This document shows, one piece after another, positions 6,527 through 14,664 of a stretch of 47,263 nt of DNA. A model generated the notes under the pieces. It was given only the letters and a program-made list of their open reading frames with translations, made no database searches and had not been told where the DNA came from. Numbering within the stretch: position 1 is the first letter of the stretch; each line of letters starts with the position of its first letter. The stretch is from NCBI RefSeq assembly GCF_001896135.2, contig NZ_MPOH02000005.1, positions 284,906-332,168 on the forward strand, written 5' to 3'. Made by a program: the position numbers and the translations under genes. Source of the DNA: Streptomyces phaeoluteigriseus. Its GTDB lineage: Bacteria; Actinomycetota; Actinomycetes; Streptomycetales; Streptomycetaceae.

Positions 6527-8149
6527 TTGTCATCTTCGATCACCTGTACGTCCCTCTCCTTCGCCTGGCCCGACGGCACCCCCGTCTTCGACGGCCTGGA
6601 CGTCGCCTTCGGCCCCGGCCGGACCGGCCTCGTCGGCGTCAACGGCTCCGGCAAGTCGACCCTGCTGAAGCTGATCTCCGGTGAACTGACCCCCTCCGAC
6701 GGCACCGTCCGCCCGGCGGGCGAGGTCGGACACCTCCCGCAGAACGTCACGCTCGACACCTCCCTCCGCGTCGACGAGGCCCTCGGGATCGCCGCCCGCC
6801 GGGCCGCGCTGCACGCCATCGAGGCCGGGGACGTGTCCGAGGAGCACTTCGAGACCGTCGGCGACGACTGGGACGTGGAGGAGCGCGCCCTGGCGACCCT
6901 CGGCGAACTCGGTCTCGCCCACATCGACCTGGACCGCACCATCGGCGAGGTGTCGGGCGGCGAGTCCGTCCTGCTGCGGCTGGCCGCACTGCTGCTGCGC
7001 AGGCCGGACATCCTGCTGCTCGACGAACCCACCAACAACCTCGACCTGTACGCCCGGCGGCGGCTGTACGCGGCCGTCGCGACCTGGCCGGGCGTGATGG
7101 TCGTCGTCAGTCACGACCGGGAGCTGCTCGAACTCGTCGACCAGATCGCCGACCTGCGCGCCGGGGAGGTCGCCTGGTACGGCGGCAACTTCTCCGCCTA
7201 CGAGGAGGCGCTCGCCACCGAGCAGGAGGCCGCCGAGCGCATGGTGCGCGTCGCGGAGTCCGACCTGCGCAAACAGAAACGCGAACTGGTCGACGCCCAG
7301 GTCAAGCTGGCCCGGCGCAAGCGGTACGGCCAGAAGATGTGGGACCAGAAACGCGAACCGAAGATCGTCATGGGGGCGCGCAAGCGGGCGGCGCAGGAGT
7401 CCGCCGGCAAGCACCGCATCCTGCACGAGGAGAAGCTCGCCGAGGCCAGGGAGCGGCTCGACGAGGCGGTCGAGGCCGTCCGGGACGACGACGAGATCCG
7501 CGTCGACCTGCCGTACACGGCCGTACCGCCGGGCCGTGACGTCCTCACCCTGCTGGATCTGCGGCTCGCGTACGGCGCGCGCGTGGAGGGCGGTCTCGAT
7601 CTGCGGGGGCCCGAGCGGGTGGCGCTGGTGGGGCGTAACGGTGCGGGCAAGACGACGCTGCTGCGCACGATCGCCGGGGAGCTGGCCCCGGTCGCGGGCG
7701 AGGTACGCGCGCACGTGCCGTTCCGCTTCCTGCCGCAGCGGCTGGACGTGCTCGACGACGAGCTGACGGTCGCCGAGAACGTGGCCCGCTTCGCGCCGGA
7801 CGCCACCAACAACCGGATCAGGGCCCGGCTGGCCCGCTTCCTGTTCCGGGGCGAGCGGGCCGACCAGAAGGCGGCGACGCTGTCCGGCGGCGAACGGTTC
7901 CGGGCGACGCTCGCCGCGCTGATGCTGGCCGAGCCCGCGCCGCAGTTGCTGATGCTGGACGAGCCGACGAACAACCTCGACATGGCGAGCGTCCGGCAGC
8001 TCACGTCCGCCCTGGAGTCCTACGAGGGCGCCCTGATCGTGGCCGGCCACGATCTGCCGTTCCTGGAGTCGATCGGGATCACCCGCTGGCTGCTGCTGGA
8101 CGGGGAGTTGCGCCCGACGTCGGCGCGGGAACTGGCGGATCCGGCGTAG
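6527..8149 (+). CDS. ABC-F family ATPase, probable antibiotic-resistance ribosome-protection protein
   Basis: 540 residues from TTG 6527. Two ABC domains lie on one chain with no membrane segments: Walker A GVNGSGKS (37-44), signature VSGGE (142-146) and DEPTNNLD (about 167), then Walker A GRNGAGKT (about 368), signature LSGGE and DEPTNNLD (about 478). A charged helical linker (residues about 230-320, rich in Arg, Lys and Glu) is the ABC-F interdomain arm that reaches into the ribosome. Soluble and ribosome-acting. The leader with a tiny ORF points to drug-induced expression. From memory the S. coelicolor relative (SCO6720) belongs to the antibiotic-resistance ABC-F group; which drug cannot be told from sequence. 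Confidence 0.9.
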   Translation: MSSSITCTSLSFAWPDGTPVFDGLDVAFGPGRTGLVGVNGSGKSTLLKLISGELTPSDGTVRPAGEVGHLPQNVTLDTSLRVDEALGIAARRAALHAIEAGDVSEEHFETVGDDWDVEERALATLGELGLAHIDLDRTIGEVSGGESVLLRLAALLLRRPDILLLDEPTNNLDLYARRRLYAAVATWPGVMVVVSHDRELLELVDQIADLRAGEVAWYGGNFSAYEEALATEQEAAERMVRVAESDLRKQKRELVDAQVKLARRKRYGQKMWDQKREPKIVMGARKRAAQESAGKHRILHEEKLAEARERLDEAVEAVRDDDEIRVDLPYTAVPPGRDVLTLLDLRLAYGARVEGGLDLRGPERVALVGRNGAGKTTLLRTIAGELAPVAGEVRAHVPFRFLPQRLDVLDDELTVAENVARFAPDATNNRIRARLARFLFRGERADQKAATLSGGERFRATLAALMLAEPAPQLLMLDEPTNNLDMASVRQLTSALESYEGALIVAGHDLPFLESIGITRWLLLDGELRPTSARELADPA

Positions 8150-8219
8150 CGCGGCGGGTCTCGGGAGGGCTACGGCCCGGCTGAGAGGGTTTTGCCGTCG
8201 TGGACCCGCCCTGCATGAT

Positions 8220-8255
8220 GGCTGACCGGCGCCCCTCACGCGGCGCCGGTCAGCC
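8220..8255 (+). terminator. 14-bp perfect stem-loop between ABC-F and dimethylargininase genes
   Basis: GGCTGACCGGCGCC (8220-8233) pairs perfectly with GGCGCCGGTCAGCC (8242-8255) around an 8-nt loop. There is no T-run, as is common for Streptomyces terminators. It ends 24 bp before the next start codon, so it could also act in the 5' leader of that gene. Confidence 0.6.
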
Positions 8256-8279
8256 ACCGCCGATGCGAAAGACCTGGAC

Positions 8280-9056
8280 GTGCCCAGTAAGAAGGCCCTC
8301 ATCCGCCGCCCCAGCCCGCGCCTCGCCGAAGGCCTGGTGACGCATGTCGAACGCGGGACGGTCGACGTGGGCCTCGCCCTGGAGCAGTGGGAGGCCTACG
8401 CCGAGGCCCTGCGGGCCAACGGCTGGGAGACCGTCGAGGTCGAGCCCGCCGACGACTGCCCGGACTCCGTGTTCGTCGAGGACACGGTGGTGATGTACCG
8501 CAACGTCGCCCTGATCGCGCGGTCCGGCGCCGAGTCCCGGCGCGCGGAGACCGCCGGGGTCGAGGAGGCCGTCGCCCGGCTGGGCTGCTCGGTCAACTGG
8601 ATCTGGGAGCCGGGCACGCTGGACGGCGGCGACGTCCTCAAGGCCGGCGACACGGTCTACGTCGGCCGGGGCGGCCGTACCAACGCGGCCGGGGTCCAGC
8701 AGGTCCGGGAGGCCTTCGAGCCGCTCGGGGCGCGGGTCGTGGCCGTCCCCGTGAGCAAGGTGCTGCATCTGAAGTCGGCGGTCACCGCACTGCCCGACGG
8801 CACCGTGATCGGCCACATCCCGAAGGTGGACCGGCCGGCGCTGTTCCCGCGGTTCCTGTCGGTTCCCGAGGAGGCCGGCGGCCATGTGGTGCTGCTCGGC
8901 GGCCCCAGGCTGCTGATCTCGGCGAGCGCGCCCAGGACCGCGGCCCTGCTCGCCGACCTGGGGTACGAGCCCGTCGTGGTCGACATCAGCGAGTTCGAGA
9001 AGCTGGAGGGATGTGTGACATGCCTCTCGGTGCGCCTGCGGGGTCTGTACGCCTGA
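8280..9056 (+). CDS. ddaH: Dimethylargininase (NG,NG-dimethylarginine dimethylaminohydrolase)
   Basis: 258 residues from GTG 8280. The family hydrolyses methylated arginines to citrulline and methylamines through a Cys-His-Glu site in a beta/alpha propeller fold. Visible motifs are DDCPDSVFVEDTVV (substrate-binding acidic residues, about 59), TLDGGDVLK (about 117), the catalytic His in KVLHLKSAV (about 161) and the C-terminal Cys in EGCVTCLSV (about 247). Length is normal. Arginine deiminase is larger, and DDAH is the best fit. It stands alone between two hairpins and shows no sign of an operon. Confidence 0.9.
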   Translation: MPSKKALIRRPSPRLAEGLVTHVERGTVDVGLALEQWEAYAEALRANGWETVEVEPADDCPDSVFVEDTVVMYRNVALIARSGAESRRAETAGVEEAVARLGCSVNWIWEPGTLDGGDVLKAGDTVYVGRGGRTNAAGVQQVREAFEPLGARVVAVPVSKVLHLKSAVTALPDGTVIGHIPKVDRPALFPRFLSVPEEAGGHVVLLGGPRLLISASAPRTAALLADLGYEPVVVDISEFEKLEGCVTCLSVRLRGLYA

Positions 9057-9097
9057 TCGGGTGATCCTGTCCCCGGTTCGGCCCCGCGACCTGCATG

Positions 9098-9122
9098 TCC
9101 CGGGGCCCTTCGGGGTACCCGG
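9098..9122 (+). terminator. Stem-loop downstream of dimethylargininase
   Basis: A GC-rich stem closes on a CCC-TTCG-GGG tetraloop hairpin with outer pairing CCGGG/CCCGG. It lies 40 bp after the stop codon. Typical position for a factor-independent terminator, but short and without T-run. Confidence 0.4.
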
Positions 9123-9179
9123 AAAGTCCCCCGGACGCCTGACAGGACAGGCGCTGATCAGCAGTCTTTACAGCGAACT

Positions 9180-9228
9180 TAACCTACGGCTACGTAACCT
9201 ACGGGTTCGTAGCCTACGATCCCGTAAG
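9180..9228. repeat. Three tandem 15-bp direct repeats upstream of the desaturase
   Basis: Units TAACCTACGGCTACG (9180-9194), TAACCTACGGGTTCG (9195-9209) and TAGCCTACGATCCCG (9210-9224), then TAAG, share the core TARCCTACG. They sit about 60 bp before the desaturase start, in otherwise AT-richer sequence, so they are probably clustered regulator sites. Overlapping inverted halves (CTACG ... CGTAG) also allow TetR-like dyads. Confidence 0.6.
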
Positions 9229-9285
9229 TTCCGGCGCCGCCCGCCGGACGCAGTCCGCATTTGATCACGTCCCCCTGGAGTACCC

Positions 9286-10263
9286 GTGACGACCACCTCC
9301 CCGCACCTCGGCAGTCCCTCCGCCGTCTGGACCGACGCACGGCTGCTGTACGCCTTGGAGGAAGTGGTCGAGACCGAACTCAACCGGCATCTGAAGGTCA
9401 CCAAGGACTGGATGCCCCACGAGTACGTGCCGTGGAGCGACGCCCGCAACTTCCCCGGTTTCTTCGAGGACGGCGAGGCCTGGGAGAAGGGGCAGTCCAA
9501 GGTCACCGAGATCGGCCGGATCGCCCTCGTGGTGAACCTGCTCACCGAGGACAACCTCCCCAGCTACCACCACGAGATCGCCTCGCTGTTCGGCCGGGAC
9601 GGCGCCTGGGGAACCTGGGTGCACCGCTGGACGGCGGAGGAGGGCCGGCACGGCATCGTGATGCGCGACTACCTGCTCGCCTCGCGCGCGGTGGACCCGG
9701 ACCAGCTGGAGCAGTTCCGGATGGTCCACATGAGCGAGGGCTTCGAGTCGGACAACCGCCACTCGATGCTGCACTCGGTGGCCTACGTCGCCTTCCAGGA
9801 GCTGGCGACCCGCGTCTCGCACCGCAACACCGGCCACCAGTCGGGCGACCCGGTCTGCGACCGCATGCTGGCCCGCATCGCGACCGACGAGAACCTGCAC
9901 ATGGTCTTCTACCGGAACCTGCTCAAGGCGGCGTTCGAGCTCGCGCCCGACCTGACGATGCAGGCGGTACGCGACGTGATCGTGAACTTCCGGATGCCCG
10001 GCCACGGCATGCCCGGCTTCGAGCGGGCCGCCGCGCAGATGGCGATCGGCGAGATCTACAACATGCGCATCCACCACGACGACGTCATCCAGCCCGTCCT
10101 GCGCTACCTGAAAGTCCTGGACATCGACGGTCTCGGCCCGGAGGGCCTCAAGGCGCAGGAGGAACTCGGCCTGTACATGAGCGGCCTGGACTCGGAGGCG
10201 TCGAAGTTCGACGAGAAGCTGGCGGCCCGCAAGGCCCGCATGGCGGCCCGCGCCGCGGGCTGA
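9286..10263 (+). CDS. Acyl-ACP (stearoyl-ACP-type) fatty acid desaturase
   Basis: 325 residues from GTG 9286 with TGGAG just upstream. The soluble ferritin-like diiron desaturases place a double bond in acyl chains bound to ACP using ferredoxin and O2. The two metal-binding signatures are visible: EEGRHGIVMRDY (about residue 120) and DENLHMVFYRN (about residue 203), matching the E-x-x-H pairs of this family. Length and the N-terminal LYALEEVVETELNRHLK helix also fit. Membrane fluidity control is the likely job. The 15-bp repeats upstream suggest specific transcriptional control. Confidence 0.9.
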   Translation: MTTTSPHLGSPSAVWTDARLLYALEEVVETELNRHLKVTKDWMPHEYVPWSDARNFPGFFEDGEAWEKGQSKVTEIGRIALVVNLLTEDNLPSYHHEIASLFGRDGAWGTWVHRWTAEEGRHGIVMRDYLLASRAVDPDQLEQFRMVHMSEGFESDNRHSMLHSVAYVAFQELATRVSHRNTGHQSGDPVCDRMLARIATDENLHMVFYRNLLKAAFELAPDLTMQAVRDVIVNFRMPGHGMPGFERAAAQMAIGEIYNMRIHHDDVIQPVLRYLKVLDIDGLGPEGLKAQEELGLYMSGLDSEASKFDEKLAARKARMAARAAG

Positions 10264-10288
10264 CGCCACCGCCCGCCACCACGCCGTA

Positions 10289-10337
10289 CGCGAACGGCCC
10301 GCACAGGGAAGCGAATTCCCGGTGCGGGCCGTTCGCG
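10289..10337 (+). terminator. Strong terminator after the desaturase (16-bp stem)
   Basis: CGCGAACGGCCCGCAC (10289-10304) pairs perfectly with GTGCGGGCCGTTCGCG (10322-10337), and the loop itself can form an inner AGGGA/TTCCC stem. It begins 26 bp after the desaturase stop and ends 20 bp before the next ATG. Confidence 0.75.
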
Positions 10338-10357
10338 GCCTGCGGCATCATGCCGCC

Positions 10358-11197
10358 ATGCACTACAGCCACACGGTCCAGCAGGCGCTCGGCTTCCTCC
10401 TCGGCCTGACCGACGCGGACGCCGCCCTCCGGATCCGGGAGCGGATCGCGCTCCCCTCCCCCGAACCCGACGGTCCCGAGGCGGTCCGGCGCAGGCTCAA
10501 CCGGGTGTGGAGCTGGCAGAAGGTGCCGTCCTCCGTGGTGCTGTGGATCCTGGAGCAGGACGATCCCGAGCTGAACGCCGTGGTGTGGCGCCACCTCGCC
10601 ACCGACGCGGGTCTGCGCCGGGCCATCGCCCGCGGCGTCCCCTTCGGCCCCGACCGCACGCGGCCGGTCCGGGTGCACAGGGTGCCGGGCGAGGAGCCCG
10701 AGATCCCCGAGAGCTACGTCCGCCACGGCCTCGTCGGTGCCCTGCGCGAGGCAGCCACCATGTCCGCCGCACGGGCCGCCGCGTCCATGGTCCTGAGCCG
10801 GGACGACTGGCGCACGGTCACCGAGGCGGACGCCGAGCGTGCACTGCCCGGCTACGCGCGCTGGGCGCTGTCCGTACGCCCCGACTGCCCGGCGGCACTG
10901 CGTGCCCAGTTCGGCTCGCACCCCAAGTTCACCCACCGGGTGCGCACGGCGGGCGTGCTCGACGGCCCCGCCGGCTACGCCACCACGCACGGCCCCGCGG
11001 TCGGCGTGCTGGAGGTCCTGGCCATGGGTCACCTGATGTTCCCGGCCCGGATCGGCGCCGCCGAGGACGCCCTGCGCCCGCTGGTACAGGAACACCTGGG
11101 CGACCGCGAGGAGGCCTGGGCGGTGCTGGCGCAACTGGTCGCCACGTTCCACGGAACGGTCCCGGAACTGGTCGCGACGGCGGGCGCGATCGCCTGA
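10358..11197 (+). CDS. Hypothetical helical protein, 279 residues
   Basis: I do not recognise the family. ATG 10358 is taken as start; an in-frame GTG at 10322 would lie inside the terminator stem. The protein is predicted mostly helical, soluble and without signal peptide. Ala/Leu/Arg-rich repeating segments (TDAGLRRAIARGVPFG, MSAARAAASMVLSRDD, LRAQFGSHPKFTHRVRTAG) suggest a HEAT- or leucine-rich-variant-like solenoid. It is co-directional with the metallopeptidase-VWA and MoxR-like genes and precedes them by 180 bp, with an opposite-strand tRNA gene between, so a functional link is possible but unproven. Confidence 0.6.
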   Translation: MHYSHTVQQALGFLLGLTDADAALRIRERIALPSPEPDGPEAVRRRLNRVWSWQKVPSSVVLWILEQDDPELNAVVWRHLATDAGLRRAIARGVPFGPDRTRPVRVHRVPGEEPEIPESYVRHGLVGALREAATMSAARAAASMVLSRDDWRTVTEADAERALPGYARWALSVRPDCPAALRAQFGSHPKFTHRVRTAGVLDGPAGYATTHGPAVGVLEVLAMGHLMFPARIGAAEDALRPLVQEHLGDREEAWAVLAQLVATFHGTVPELVATAGAIA

Positions 11198-11214
11198 GCC
11201 GGGCGGCAGGGGGG

Positions 11215-11285
11215 CGGGGCGGCTGGATTCGAACCAGCGTGTTCTGGTTTTGGAGACCATGCGCCTGCCTCTGCGCTACGGCCCC
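11215..11285 (-). tRNA. tRNA-Trp(CCA)-like gene with defects
   Basis: The minus strand shows a D-arm (GCGCAGAGGCAGGCGC), anticodon loop CTCCAAA (anticodon CCA, Trp) and a perfect T-arm GCTGG-TTCGAAT-CCAGC (11222-11238). Acceptor 5' strand GGGGCCG would pair fully with CGGCCCC followed by discriminator G73, the Trp identity base. The sequence has CGCCCCG, one G short. The anticodon stem (TGGT/ACCA) also lacks one base at position 26 or 27. It is either degenerating or hit by sequence errors. No CCA is encoded. Confidence 0.7.
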
Positions 11286-11380
11286 GCCCTTGCCGCAGAT
11301 CGTAATGCCTTGGCCCGTTGTCGGTCCGGACTGGTACCAATGAGGCGCCGGGGCAGGCACGGGGAGGGCGGGGGCTCGAC

Positions 11381-12783
11381 ATGGGGTACGGGGAGCGGGG
11401 GCGGCGTGCGCCCGTCGTGGACCTCGCCGACCGCAGGGCGCTGGAGGCGTACCGCCCGGCGGATCCCGCGGTCGTGGAGGAGGCCCGGAGGTTGAAGGAG
11501 GCCGCACTGCTGGACTTCGGCCTGACCGAGTCGGCGGTGGCGTCCTGGCTGTACGCGAAATGCCACCACCAGATCCCGACGACGGCGGTGGACACGGCGG
11601 CCGTGGTGGCCTCCGGCGACGGCACCTGCCTGCTGCTGTACAACCCCGACTTCTTCGTGGGACTGGGCCTGGCCGGCGTGAAGTTCGTCCTGTTCCACGA
11701 GGCCCGCCATCTCGTGCACCGGCACCTGCTGGCCGACCCGGAACTGCGCGACGACCCGGTGTTCACGCTGGCCGCCGAGGTCGCCGTCAACCATGTGGCC
11801 CTGATCCGCCTCGGCCGCGAGGAACTACCCCTGCTGGACGGCCGCCCGACGGGAGTCGACCCCCGGAAGGTGTACGACGCCTACACCGAGGACCTGACGG
11901 CGCACGGACTGGAGCCGGTGACGTACGAGACGTTCATCGCGACGGACATGGGGGTGTACGCCGAGCTGAAGCGGATGCGTCACCCGCCGGTCCCCGACGA
12001 GCGGCTGTGCGTGCACATGGTGGCGGGAGCGGTCCCCGCCGACCAGGAGACGATCGACGCGGTGACGTCCTCCGCGCTGCTCAACTCCCTGCTGGCGGCC
12101 CGGCGCGGCAATCGGGCGCGGAGCGGGAGCTGCTGGAGCTGATGGGCCGTACCGAGGAGGGCTCGGCGCGGGCGGCCCGGCTGTGGGGCACCCTGGGCGC
12201 CGGGGTGCTGCGCGGCGAGACCACGCGCACGCGGACGGTCCACTGGTGGCAGCGTTGGCTGGTCGACGTGCTCGCCTCGAAACTGCGCGACGGCGAGCGG
12301 CTGGTGTATCCGAAGAAGCGCGGCGCGCTGCTGGCGGCCCTGGGCCAGGAGCCGATGCTCGCGCGCCGCGGCCCGGTCCGCGACAAGGTCCTGGTGATCG
12401 CCTACGACACCTCGGGATCGATGCCCGACGACGTCGTCCGCCGGCTCACCGAACTGGTCGGCCGCATCGACGGCGTGGAGGCGCACTGGCTCTCCTTCGA
12501 CGCAGTGGTGATGCCCTTCGTGCCCGGCGAGCGGGTGTACGGCGGCGGGGGCACCAGCTTCCGGGCCGTCGCCGACTACGTGGAGGGGCGTACCGAGGTC
12601 GGCGGCAAGGTGCTGGACGTGAGTCCGGACGCGGTGGTCGTCGTCACCGACGGGTACGCACCGCCGGTCACGCCCGCCGAGCCGGACAAGTGGATCTGGC
12701 TGATCACCGACGGGGGCAGGGAGTGGCCCGAGACGCACACCCCGGCGATGGCCTGCCATCGCGTCACGACAGGTTCGTGGTAG
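11381..12783 (+). pseudogene. Zinc metallopeptidase-VWA domain protein (DUF2201 type), frameshifted
   Basis: The N-terminal domain carries HEARH (about residues 106-110), a HExxH zinc-peptidase motif, in VLFHEARHLVHRHLL. The C-terminal domain is a von Willebrand A-like fold with an intact metal-binding MIDAS: DTSGS (about 343), a Thr in GGGGTSF, and VVVVTDG. At about 12113-12116 a GGG run has apparently lost one base: homology passes from SLLAARRG to AERELLELMGR in the next frame. Restoring it gives 467 residues. VWA-MoxR pairs act as ATP-driven chaperone or metal-loading modules. The MoxR-like gene begins immediately after the stop, so the two are co-translated. Confidence 0.85.
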
Positions 12784-14607
12784 ATGACACCGGAGACAGG
12801 GCGGATGAACATCCCGACCACCCCTCACAGGCGCACCGAGGTCTCGCGGCTGGAAGACTTCATCGACGCGATGATCGACCTCCGGCAGACCGGACAGATC
12901 TTCGGCGAGCACGGCATCGGCAAGACGGCGACCTTCTTCTCGTACCTCGCGCGCACCCGCCCGGACACCGCCCTCGTGTACGTGCCGGCGGCGAATCTGA
13001 CGCCGGACGACCTGCTGGTCAACGCGCCGGTGCGGGACCCGCACTCGGGTGAACCGGTGCTGCGCCAACTGGTGATGAGCGGACTCAGACCGGGGCGGCC
13101 GTTCGTTCTGCTCATCGACGACTCGCTGCAGGCCGGCGACACCGTCCAGTCGCAGCTCATGCAGGTCGCCTGCAACTGGACGCTCGGCGAACACGATCTG
13201 CGTGCCCTGGGCTGCGTCGGGGTGTTCCTCACCGACAACGAGTCGCTGACCGAGACCTCGGCCCGGCGCGGCGACCTCGCGCTGCTCGACCGCATGGTCA
13301 CGATGCGGATCACCGCCAACGACACCTCGTGGCGCCGGCACCTCGCCGCCAAGTACCGCCCGTGGGACCTGCGTCCGGTGTTCTCCCTGTGGGCCTCGCT
13401 CTCCCCGGCACTGCGCGAGCTGCTGTCCCCGCGCACCCTGGACCATGTACTGGCCAACGCCCGCGAGGGGTTCCCCCTGCGCTGGGGGCTGCCGCTGCTC
13501 GACGGCGAACGGCTGCGGCTGGCCGAGCCCGGCCCGGACGGCAGGCCCGGCCAGAACCGCACGGCCGAGATCCTCGACCGCATCGCGGAGGCCCTCGGCG
13601 CGCCCAACCCGGCCACCGTCCCCGACCCGGTACGGCAGGTGGTGCGGGCGGCGCTGCGCAACCGCTGGACGGTGCTGCTCCAGGGCCCTCCGGGGTGCGG
13701 CAAGACGGAGCTGGTGCGCGAGACGGTCCGGGAGGGGCTGGGCCGCGAGGCCCTGTACTTCTCGCTGCCCGTGACGAACGTCGAGGACCTGTGCGCGCCG
13801 GTGCCGTCGCCGGACGGCACCCTGGACAACCTGCTCGCCGCGAACTTCACGGGTCCCGAGGCCAAGGTGATCGTGTGGGACGAGTACAACCGGCCCAAGG
13901 ACAAGGCCGCCTTCGCCAAACTGATGGAGATCACCCAGGAGTGGTCGCTGGCCGGGCGGCGCATCGAGAACCTGCGCGCCCAGATCGCCGTGCAGAACCC
14001 GCCGTACCACCTGGGCCGCAAGCTGCTGGTGTCGCGGAACAACATCGCGCAGGCGACCCGGTTCACGGCCTCGCTGGAAGTGGCGCCGCAGGACATCCCG
14101 GCCAACGAGTGGCTGCTCGCGCGGTACGGCTCGGACGCCGAGACGGTGCTGGAGTGGTGGAAGCACGACATCGACGAGGAGGGCCGCGCCTGGATCACCA
14201 AGCGGACCCTGGAGCGGCTGATCAAGCTGCACCGGCGCGGCCTGCCGCTGGAGATGGCGACCGTCTACCTCGGGGACGGCGAGTACGCGCCCGTGCCGCT
14301 CTCCGCCCTCGTCGACCGGTTCCGGGGCCGCCCGGTGACGGGCCTGCGCGAGCTGGCCCGGGACGCGGACATGTGGGAGGCCCGGCTGCGGCGCGCCGCC
14401 GAGCACTCCGGCGAGGGCGGCGACGACAGCGACGTGGTCCACCAGATCCTCGCCAACGCGGAGCTGTCGCAGCTGAAGAAGCACCGCGCGGTGGTGTCCC
14501 GGCTGGTCGCCCGGCTGCCGGCGAAACTGCGGGCGACGTATCTGGTGGGGGCTTCGCAGCAGCACCAGCAGTTCTGGACGGGGGTGTTCACCGGGATGCG
14601 GCGGTGA
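12784..14607 (+). CDS. MoxR-like AAA+ ATPase with two P-loop domains
   Basis: 607 residues. ATG 12784 directly follows the TAG of the VWA gene. The first P-loop is GEHGIGKT (41-48) with a Walker-B-like LLIDD (about 110). The second is GPPGCGKT (301-308) with VIVWDE (about 362), followed by a sensor region (LLVSRNNIAQATRF). MoxR AAA+ proteins work with VWA partners to remodel or load metal into a client. Two ATPase modules in one chain is unusual, since most MoxR proteins have one. Cytoplasmic. Partner: the metallopeptidase-VWA protein. The client is unknown; the neighbours give no obvious oxidoreductase target. Confidence 0.85.
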   Translation: MTPETGRMNIPTTPHRRTEVSRLEDFIDAMIDLRQTGQIFGEHGIGKTATFFSYLARTRPDTALVYVPAANLTPDDLLVNAPVRDPHSGEPVLRQLVMSGLRPGRPFVLLIDDSLQAGDTVQSQLMQVACNWTLGEHDLRALGCVGVFLTDNESLTETSARRGDLALLDRMVTMRITANDTSWRRHLAAKYRPWDLRPVFSLWASLSPALRELLSPRTLDHVLANAREGFPLRWGLPLLDGERLRLAEPGPDGRPGQNRTAEILDRIAEALGAPNPATVPDPVRQVVRAALRNRWTVLLQGPPGCGKTELVRETVREGLGREALYFSLPVTNVEDLCAPVPSPDGTLDNLLAANFTGPEAKVIVWDEYNRPKDKAAFAKLMEITQEWSLAGRRIENLRAQIAVQNPPYHLGRKLLVSRNNIAQATRFTASLEVAPQDIPANEWLLARYGSDAETVLEWWKHDIDEEGRAWITKRTLERLIKLHRRGLPLEMATVYLGDGEYAPVPLSALVDRFRGRPVTGLRELARDADMWEARLRRAAEHSGEGGDDSDVVHQILANAELSQLKKHRAVVSRLVARLPAKLRATYLVGASQQHQQFWTGVFTGMRR

Positions 14608-14664
14608 GGCGGGACGCTCCCGTCGTCGTGTCGCGGAGCGCGGGCGAGGGACCGGGGTCCTCGC

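Noticed and set aside
9180..9228. CRISPR array from the 15-bp repeats
   Set aside because: Units are contiguous with no spacers, too short, and sit in a promoter.
11980..14565. 861-codon minus-strand open frame opposite the MoxR-like gene
   Set aside because: Composition is that of an antisense shadow (His/Arg/Gly-rich, no domain) of two well-recognised plus-strand genes.
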